DNA of 5,051 nucleotides from Bryobacterales bacterium (GTDB taxonomy: Bacteria > Acidobacteriota > Terriglobia > Bryobacterales > Bryobacteraceae). The translations under genes and the position numbers were made by a program. Under the pieces are notes generated by a model, which did no database searches, had not been told where the DNA came from, and was given only the letters and a program-made list of their open reading frames with translations. Position 1 is the stretch's first letter. Every line of letters begins with the position of its first letter. This document shows, in pieces, positions 1 to 5,051 of this stretch. Location of the stretch: the NCBI GenBank assembly GCA_003132865.1, contig PKYZ01000801.1, positions 8,352-13,402 on the forward strand. The letters are read 5' to 3'.

Positions 1-135
1 CGGGTCCTGGAGGCCCCGCGCAGACCTGGAGGTCTGCCCCACTGCTTGCGCTTTGCGCTTTTTGGCGCTGCGCACCGCGAACGTGCACGGTGGCAGCAGG
101 CAGAGCAAGAGCAATAATGTAAGGCCGCGCTGCAT
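1..135 (-). CDS. N-terminus of an unidentified exported protein (partial, runs off the left edge)
   Basis: An open frame starts at ATG 135-133 and runs 45 codons without a stop to the window edge. It begins MQRGLTLLLLLCLLPPCTFA, a typical Sec signal peptide: one positive residue, a Leu-rich core of about 11 residues, and a plausible signal peptidase I site after CTFA (residue 20). The next residues, VRSAKKRKAQAV, are basic. The cysteine at 17 sits in LPPC, a poor lipobox, so I favour a secreted or periplasmic protein over a lipoprotein. The start is fixed by an in-frame TAA three codons upstream (144-142). There is no clear Shine-Dalgarno sequence. The mature part is too short to assign a family. 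Codons 33-39 are formed by a palindrome (20-37) of a kind usually found between genes, so the reading frame beyond about residue 32 deserves caution. A likely promoter lies about 30 bases upstream, suggesting transcription separate from maeB. Confidence 0.55.
   Translation of the reverse strand, partial: MQRGLTLLLLLCLLPPCTFAVRSAKKRKAQAVGQTSRSARGLQDP
20..37. repeat. Palindromic hairpin, 8-bp stem
   Basis: GCAGACCT-GG-AGGTCTGC is a perfect inverted repeat with a 2-base loop. Its core CCTGGAGG (25-32) occurs again 19 bases away at 6-13, so the edge of the window may hold part of a longer repeat element. The outer arms GCAGAC/GTCTGC match those of the 12-base palindrome at 3223-3234. It lies inside the reading frame of the exported protein. 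There is no T-tract on either side, so it is not a standard terminator. Confidence 0.6.
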
Positions 136-162
136 ATCGAATTAGTGGTGCGTAGACCCGAT

Positions 163-188
163 ATTATCAAACATCGGTACCCGGCGGG

Positions 189-192
<4 letters not shown>
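163..192 (-). promoter_or_regulatory. Putative sigma70-type promoter for the exported-protein gene
   Basis: On the minus strand TTGACC (192-187) is followed after 18 bases by GATAAT (168-163). Each box matches the consensus at 5 of 6 positions. Transcription would start near 156, giving a leader of about 20 bases before ATG 135. The TGA stop of maeB (191-189) is part of the -35 box. No terminator hairpin is visible between maeB and this gene, so readthrough from maeB is also possible. Confidence 0.5.
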
Positions 193-2486
<2,294 letters not shown>

Positions 2487-2492
2487 GGGCAG

Positions 2493-2498
2493 CTCCTT
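2493..2498 (-). promoter_or_regulatory. Ribosome binding site of maeB
   Basis: AAGGAG on the minus strand sits 6 bases before ATG 2486-2484. It is a strong Shine-Dalgarno match and fixes the maeB start. Confidence 0.8.
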
Positions 2499-2511
2499 GA
2501 CTTACAGGCTT

Positions 2512-2539
2512 ATTATAGTTGTTTATCCGGTAGTGTGAA
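2512..2539 (-). promoter_or_regulatory. Probable sigma70-type promoter of maeB
   Basis: On the minus strand TTCACA (2539-2534, 5 of 6 to TTGACA) is followed after 16 bases by a perfect TATAAT (2517-2512). Transcription would begin near 2505, giving a short leader of about 19 bases that holds the AAGGAG site. The surrounding AT-rich stretch stands out from the GC-rich background. The hairpin cluster starts about 8 bases upstream of the -35 box and could influence the promoter, but nothing in the sequence proves this. Confidence 0.65.
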
Positions 2540-2546
2540 ACGGGGT

Positions 2547-2565
2547 GGGCGAGCTGCGCTCGCCA
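2547..2565. repeat. Dispersed 19-bp hairpin repeat, copy 1
   Basis: GGGCGAGCTGCGCTCGCCA forms a hairpin with a 7-bp stem (GGCGAGC/GCTCGCC) and loop TGC. The same 19 bases occur in the same orientation at 3129-3147. It resembles REP-type intergenic palindromes. No T-tract follows, so it is not a classical terminator. It abuts the inverted repeat at 2565-2589. Confidence 0.75.
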
Positions 2566-2589
2566 ACATCGACAAAAGGCGTCGATGTT
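2565..2589. repeat. Inverted repeat with 9-bp arms
   Basis: AACATCGAC (2565-2573) and GTCGATGTT (2581-2589) are perfect inverted arms around a 7-base spacer, AAAAGGC. It follows the neighbouring 19-bp hairpin with no gap. Possible readings are a second module of a composite repeat, an operator upstream of the maeB promoter, or a transcript stem-loop. There is no terminator-like T run. Confidence 0.65.
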
Positions 2590-2590
2590 T

Positions 2591-2614
2591 GACGCGGAGA
2601 CGCGGCGACACGGC
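2591..2614. repeat. Short 8-bp tandem repeat, three units
   Basis: Three consecutive 8-base units, GACGCGGA (2591-2598), GACGCGGC (2599-2606) and GACACGGC (2607-2614), differ by only one or two bases from unit to unit. Similar 'ACGCGGAG' strings are, from memory, common in non-coding DNA of environmental bacteria with large genomes. I see no coding role here. Confidence 0.6.
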
Positions 2615-2623
2615 GATCCGAGC

Positions 2624-3085
2624 TCACGGGTGGCCCTGCTCCGATTTATTTGGGCGGTTTGGTTTGCGGCGCATCCTGTCGGCTGGAGGACGATGATGCG
2701 GTGGCTCATCCTTTCCTTTCTTTCCCGTTCCGGCTGCTTTGATTGTTCAGCCTGTTTCTCGCGGGCGGCTTTGATGCGCTCGAGTTCCTTGCAGGCTTTG
2801 AAGAAGGCGCGCTCCAGGCGGCATTGGACTTGCGTCATACGGCCGAACATGGCGGCGCGGGCCTTGGGGCGCGGCTCCGCGCCTGGTCGACCAGGTGCTG
2901 CTCGGCTGGGTTTTGAGGCCGATACTGGGCTTGGAGTCCGGCGAGGATTTCGTCAAAGTCTTCCCGATTTTCGTCGGGGTAGCACAACGTTCATGGAAGC
3001 CGTGGCCTTGCCCTGGGTCGTTTTTGGACCTGTAGACTTGCGTGCATTGCGGCGATTTGACCGCGTTTTGTCTCTTTGTTGCCAT
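2624..3085 (-). pseudogene. Degraded hypothetical protein of the NRRNAxKSTGPKT family
   Basis: No single frame is intact, but pieces in different frames follow the order of a family of hypothetical proteins, function unknown, common in Acidobacteriota and Planctomycetes. MATKRQ begins at ATG 3085. An extra A in a run near 3067 shifts to the frame of TRSNRRNARKSTGPKTTQ (from 3066), which continues through ASMN to VVLP, ending at 2977. Family members usually have about 10 residues like 'ALKHGLTA' between MN and VVLP; these are missing. An extra C at 2976 shifts to the frame of DENREDFDEILAGLQAQY (2975 on), which continues through RPQNPAEQHLVDQ to 2883. After a further frame change and an apparent loss of the central Trp/Arg-rich part comes KARAAMFGRMTQVQCRLERA (starting before 2850), then FFKACKELERIKAAREKQAEQ, which matches the family's basic, coiled-coil-like C-terminal helix. 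The left end is uncertain: one frame stops at 2624, the ATG-2850 frame reads on into maeB. This is dead coding sequence, probably derived from a multicopy family. Confidence 0.7.
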
Positions 3086-3128
3086 ACAGTTACCCGTTTT
3101 GAACGAACGAAGCCAATTTTGCGGGGGC

Positions 3129-3147
3129 GGGCGAGCTGCGCTCGCCA
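3129..3147. repeat. Dispersed 19-bp hairpin repeat, copy 2
   Basis: Identical in sequence and orientation to 2547-2565 (GGGCGAGCTGCGCTCGCCA). It lies at the point where similarity to the condensation domain ends (3148), so it marks or caused the break between the two pseudogenes. The short stretch between it and the next pseudogene (3086-3128) holds no recognisable gene or signal. Confidence 0.75.
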
Positions 3148-3616
3148 TTGGAACGGCCCGGATACGGCATGCGCGTGGTCGTTCCGAATGAAGCCGGCGT
3201 AACGAACGCCGCTCGAAGCCGGGCAGACGTCTGCACCGGAGTAGCTCGTTGTAGGTTTCGGCGACGGTGGCGGCGATCAGGGAATGGCCGGAACAGTACG
3301 TCGCCGTGAAGCGGAAACTGGTCCAGGCGTATGGGCTGGCGGAAGTCTGCGAGTACCAATCCGCCGCCGACTGAAGCGGCTCCGGGCGGTTCGCGAAGTC
3401 GAGCATCTCGAACGGATAGGAACACTCATCTTCCGGCAGGAATTCCTGCATGGCTGTTTCGGCATCCGGATGGAGGCGCACGCGCTGTACGTCGTACGCG
3501 CCAAGCGCGCATTCCAACCCCTGCCGGAACCGTCCGGCGTCGAGCGGGCCGCAGATGACGATGGCGCCACCCATGTTGTATTTCGTGGCGGTTCCGCGCA
3601 GGAGCGCATGGCTCAA
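3148..3616 (-). pseudogene. Broken N-terminal fragment of an NRPS-type condensation domain
   Basis: From TTG 3616 the frame reads LSHALLRGTATKYNMGGAIV and on to ...NRPEPLQSAADW (87 codons, to 3356). This looks like the start of a non-ribosomal peptide synthetase condensation domain: the PLSHAxLR motif, apparently missing about 10 residues, then the first beta strand and helix. The similarity then moves by a 1-base deletion to another frame, VLADFRQPIRLDQFPLHGDV to LFR (3356-3288), and jumps back to GHSLIAATVAETYNELLRCR (from 3289). In condensation domains the HHxxxDG active-site motif lies between these two segments, just before the GHSL-like helix. It is absent, so roughly 20 or more codons are deleted. 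After FERRS an extra T (3202) shifts to YAGFIRNDHAHAVSGPFQ (3201-3148). Only about 160 residues' worth of a domain of about 430 remain. It could not be active. The TTG overlaps the TGA of the upstream binding-protein gene and DPLSH is readable just before it, so the ancestral gene may have been translationally coupled. Family assignment is from recall; the frameshifts are seen directly. Confidence 0.72.
3223..3234. repeat. Perfect 12-bp palindrome
   Basis: GCAGACGTCTGC is a perfect palindrome that shares its arms GCAGAC/GTCTGC with the hairpin at 20-37. Here it encodes part of CRRLP in the condensation-domain remnant, so it may simply be former coding sequence and not a mobile repeat. Confidence 0.35.
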
Positions 3617-4794
3617 CGGATCAGCGGCCCTGGAACCGGAAGGCTCTCTTGAAATATTACCGGCGTGCCGTTTCGATAGACCTTGAGGAAAAGCCGCTTG
3701 TCATCCAGTTCGCCCCGTTCGTCGAACTTGTAACGGCCGTTGGCGCCCTCCCAGGGGTCCATGAACCGGATGGCATAGGACAGATCGAGGGGGTTGGCGG
3801 AACCTGTGGCTTGGACCGCTTTCGCCAGGATGCGCAAAGCGTCGTAGCCTTGCGCGGCCCACGTATCGGGGTTCCGCGCATACCGCGCCCGGAACTTGCG
3901 GACGAATGCCTGGTTTTCAGGGCTCGGCGAGTCCCTGTCGTAAAGATCGAAGTACATCGCGCCCTCCTCCCCCGCGCCGGCTCTGGCGCGCATTTCGGGC
4001 GTATCGCTGAAGGCCCCGACGATATCCGTTTTGACGCCCACCGCGCGCGCCATCCGCAGAAAATCTCCCGCCAAAGGCTCCAGTCCCGCAAAGAAGATCA
4101 TGTCGGCGTCGCTCCCCTTCAGTTCGTTGACCGGCATGCGGAAGTCGGCGCGTTCGCGGGCGTAAGACCATTGGTAGACCAATTGCGCGTCCAGGGCGTC
4201 CAGCGCAACGCGATACTGATAGGCCAGATCCTCTCCGTAGCCGCCCTCTTCCCAGATCACGGCGAATTTGCGGTGGCCGCTGTCCACCGCCAACCTCGCC
4301 AGCGCGCGCGCGATCTTATCGCTGGAAAGGATGGTGCGCACGATGTATTTGAGTCCGCGGCCAGTCATGGCAGTGTTGTTGGCGCCGACGATCAGGTGCA
4401 GCAGCCGGCTGGACTCGTACATCATCGAAGCCTTGATGGCTTCGCTGTCGTCGTAGTAGCCGAGCATCGCGCTCATGTCCGGAGTGTCGGAGAATTCGAT
4501 GGCGATTTGCTTGGCTTTTTCCCAGTCGAAATCGTCATTCCGCAGGACCAGGCGAACCGGGATGCCGCCAGCCAAGCCGCCGGCATCGATTTCCTCCCGC
4601 GCCAGTTGCAGACCGTCGGCCATCCCGTCCTGGTTCACCGCAAAGGGCCAGAAAACCCCTACCAGAATCTCTTTCGGCCGGTGGCGGAGCGCCCGGAATC
4701 TCCGTTCTCCCATCCTGTCGAAAGACCGCCATTGGGGCGACAGGATGTACGCCAGCACTCCCGCCGACAACGCCAGTAGAAGCAGTTTTCGCAT
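3613..4794 (-). CDS. Membrane-anchored periplasmic-binding-fold type I protein (LivK-like substrate-binding protein)
   Basis: 393 residues, intact. It belongs to the branched-chain amino acid/amide-type substrate-binding family (Peripla_BP_6 class). Residues 3-18 (KLLLLALSAGVLAYIL) form one hydrophobic segment with a basic start and no convincing AxA cleavage site, so it is probably a signal anchor and not a freely released protein. Lobe 1 starts at ILVGVFWPF (43-51) and has the family pattern GMADGLQLAREEID (57-70). AMLGYYDDSEAIKAS (109-123) and HLIVGANNTAM (133-143) correspond to ligand-pocket loops. KFAVIWEEGGYGEDLA (176-191) starts lobe 2. NPDTWAAQGYDALRILAKA (308-326) is the characteristic late helix. 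The ligand cannot be read from sequence. ATG 4794 follows the SPFH stop after 3 bases (GGC) with no well-spaced Shine-Dalgarno site, implying translational coupling in an operon. No permease or ATPase genes are in view, so a sensory or accessory role is as plausible as transport. Its TGA (3615-3613) overlaps the TTG of the downstream condensation-domain remnant. Confidence 0.88.
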   Translation of the reverse strand: MRKLLLLALSAGVLAYILSPQWRSFDRMGERRFRALRHRPKEILVGVFWPFAVNQDGMADGLQLAREEIDAGGLAGGIPVRLVLRNDDFDWEKAKQIAIEFSDTPDMSAMLGYYDDSEAIKASMMYESSRLLHLIVGANNTAMTGRGLKYIVRTILSSDKIARALARLAVDSGHRKFAVIWEEGGYGEDLAYQYRVALDALDAQLVYQWSYARERADFRMPVNELKGSDADMIFFAGLEPLAGDFLRMARAVGVKTDIVGAFSDTPEMRARAGAGEEGAMYFDLYDRDSPSPENQAFVRKFRARYARNPDTWAAQGYDALRILAKAVQATGSANPLDLSYAIRFMDPWEGANGRYKFDERGELDDKRLFLKVYRNGTPVIFQESLPVPGPLIR

Positions 4795-4797
4795 GCC

Positions 4798-5051
4798 TCA
4801 CTGTCCCAATATGAGCGGCAGGCCGTTTTTGCCCGCACCGATCACCACGACTTTGGCGTTCGGCGACTTGGCCAGCTCCTGGGTTGCCAGAATCCCTTGC
4901 CAGGCGAGCACGGCAGGGTTCAGACTGCGGTTAACCGTATCATTGTAGATCCTGATTCCCTCGGACTCGATGCGCTTGCGGTCGGCCTCCTTGGCGGCGA
5001 TCGACAGCCGGAAGACGTACCCTTCGTCCACCTGCTGCTGGGCCAGTTTGG
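4798..5051 (-). CDS. C-terminal end of an SPFH/band 7 (prohibitin-like) membrane protein (partial)
   Basis: The last 83 codons of a gene entering from the right edge. The sequence begins KLAQQQVDEGYVFRLSIAAK and has a charged, Ala/Glu-rich helix (AAKEADRKRIESEGIRIYND) like the coiled-coil segment that follows the SPFH domain in prohibitin and flotillin relatives. It then has a short helix (LAWQGILATQELAKS) and the ending NAKVVVIGAGKNGLPLILGQ. This tail, a lysine or valine-rich strand then G-x-G-K-x-G-L-P-L-I-L, is familiar from bacterial prohibitin-family proteins. Such proteins form membrane-bound oligomers that organise microdomains or control proteases such as FtsH. The SPFH domain itself lies outside the window, so the assignment rests on the tail. 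The frame is complete to TGA 4800-4798, with the binding-protein ATG 3 bases later. Confidence 0.78.
   Translation of the reverse strand, partial: KLAQQQVDEGYVFRLSIAAKEADRKRIESEGIRIYNDTVNRSLNPAVLAWQGILATQELAKSPNAKVVVIGAGKNGLPLILGQ

Noticed and set aside
2548..2589. Rho-independent terminator for the right-hand operon
   Set aside because: Two stable stems are present but neither is followed by a T-tract on the minus strand; the sequence continues GC-rich into the maeB promoter.
2882..2895. Perfect 14-bp palindrome CCTGGTCGACCAGG
   Set aside because: It encodes the conserved HLVDQ of the hypothetical family, so coding constraint explains it better than an operator.
2585..3202. A 205-codon plus-strand frame across the pseudogene zone
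   Set aside because: It begins in the 8-bp tandem repeat (reading MFDAETRRHGD, a familiar spurious translation of such repeats) and runs antisense through both relics. No domain and no ribosome binding site.
2747..3616. Single 289-residue minus-strand protein from TTG 3616
   Set aside because: Only the first 87 residues and a later 29-residue piece match a condensation domain in this frame. The rest is out-of-frame reading through the breakpoint and the second pseudogene, so it is not a real protein.
3649..4779. A 376-codon plus-strand open frame opposite the binding-protein gene
   Set aside because: It mirrors the extent of the real gene and has no family features. Same GC-driven antisense effect.

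Overview
This is high-GC bacterial chromosome in which every recognisable gene, intact or broken, reads leftward (minus strand). Three things suggest an Acidobacteriota genome of the Bryobacter/Solibacter type: a degraded copy of the 'NRRNAxKSTGPKT' family of hypothetical proteins that is abundant there, the intergenic hairpins and short tandem repeats, and an SPFH protein whose C-terminus has the style of that phylum. This is inferred from remembered family features, not from a search.

Layout in transcription order, right to left. (1) 5051-4798 is the C-terminal end of an SPFH/band 7 (prohibitin-like) membrane protein. (2) 4794-3613, only 3 bases further on, is an intact 393-residue type I periplasmic-binding-fold protein (LivK-like) with an N-terminal membrane segment; the two probably form an operon. 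(3) 3616-3148 is a broken N-terminal piece of an NRPS-type condensation domain. Its TTG codon overlaps the stop of the binding-protein gene. It carries two frameshifts and a deletion that removes the place where the catalytic HHxxxDG motif should be. (4) A 19-base hairpin repeat lies exactly where the condensation-domain similarity ends. (5) 3085-2624 is a second wreck, of the NRRNAxKSTGP family, with at least two 1-base frameshifts and internal deletions. (6) 2614-2547 is a compact cluster of an 8-base tandem repeat, an inverted repeat and a second copy of the same hairpin. (7) 2486-189 is maeB, a full-length NADP-type malic enzyme with a C-terminal phosphotransacetylase-like domain, preceded by a good sigma70-type promoter and ribosome binding site. 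(8) 135-1 is the start of a gene for an exported protein. It probably has its own promoter, whose -35 box contains the maeB stop codon.

maeB is a stand-alone central-metabolism gene (malate to pyruvate plus CO2 and NADPH). The SPFH and binding-protein genes form a separate membrane-associated unit, possibly once followed by an NRPS-like gene. The roughly 1 kb between the binding-protein gene and maeB holds no intact gene: it is a decay and repeat zone. I see no RNA genes, CRISPR arrays, complete insertion sequences or convincing rho-independent terminators. I did not find an intact novel system. The most interesting parts are the decayed condensation-domain gene next to the SPFH/binding-protein pair and the hairpin repeats that bracket the second pseudogene.
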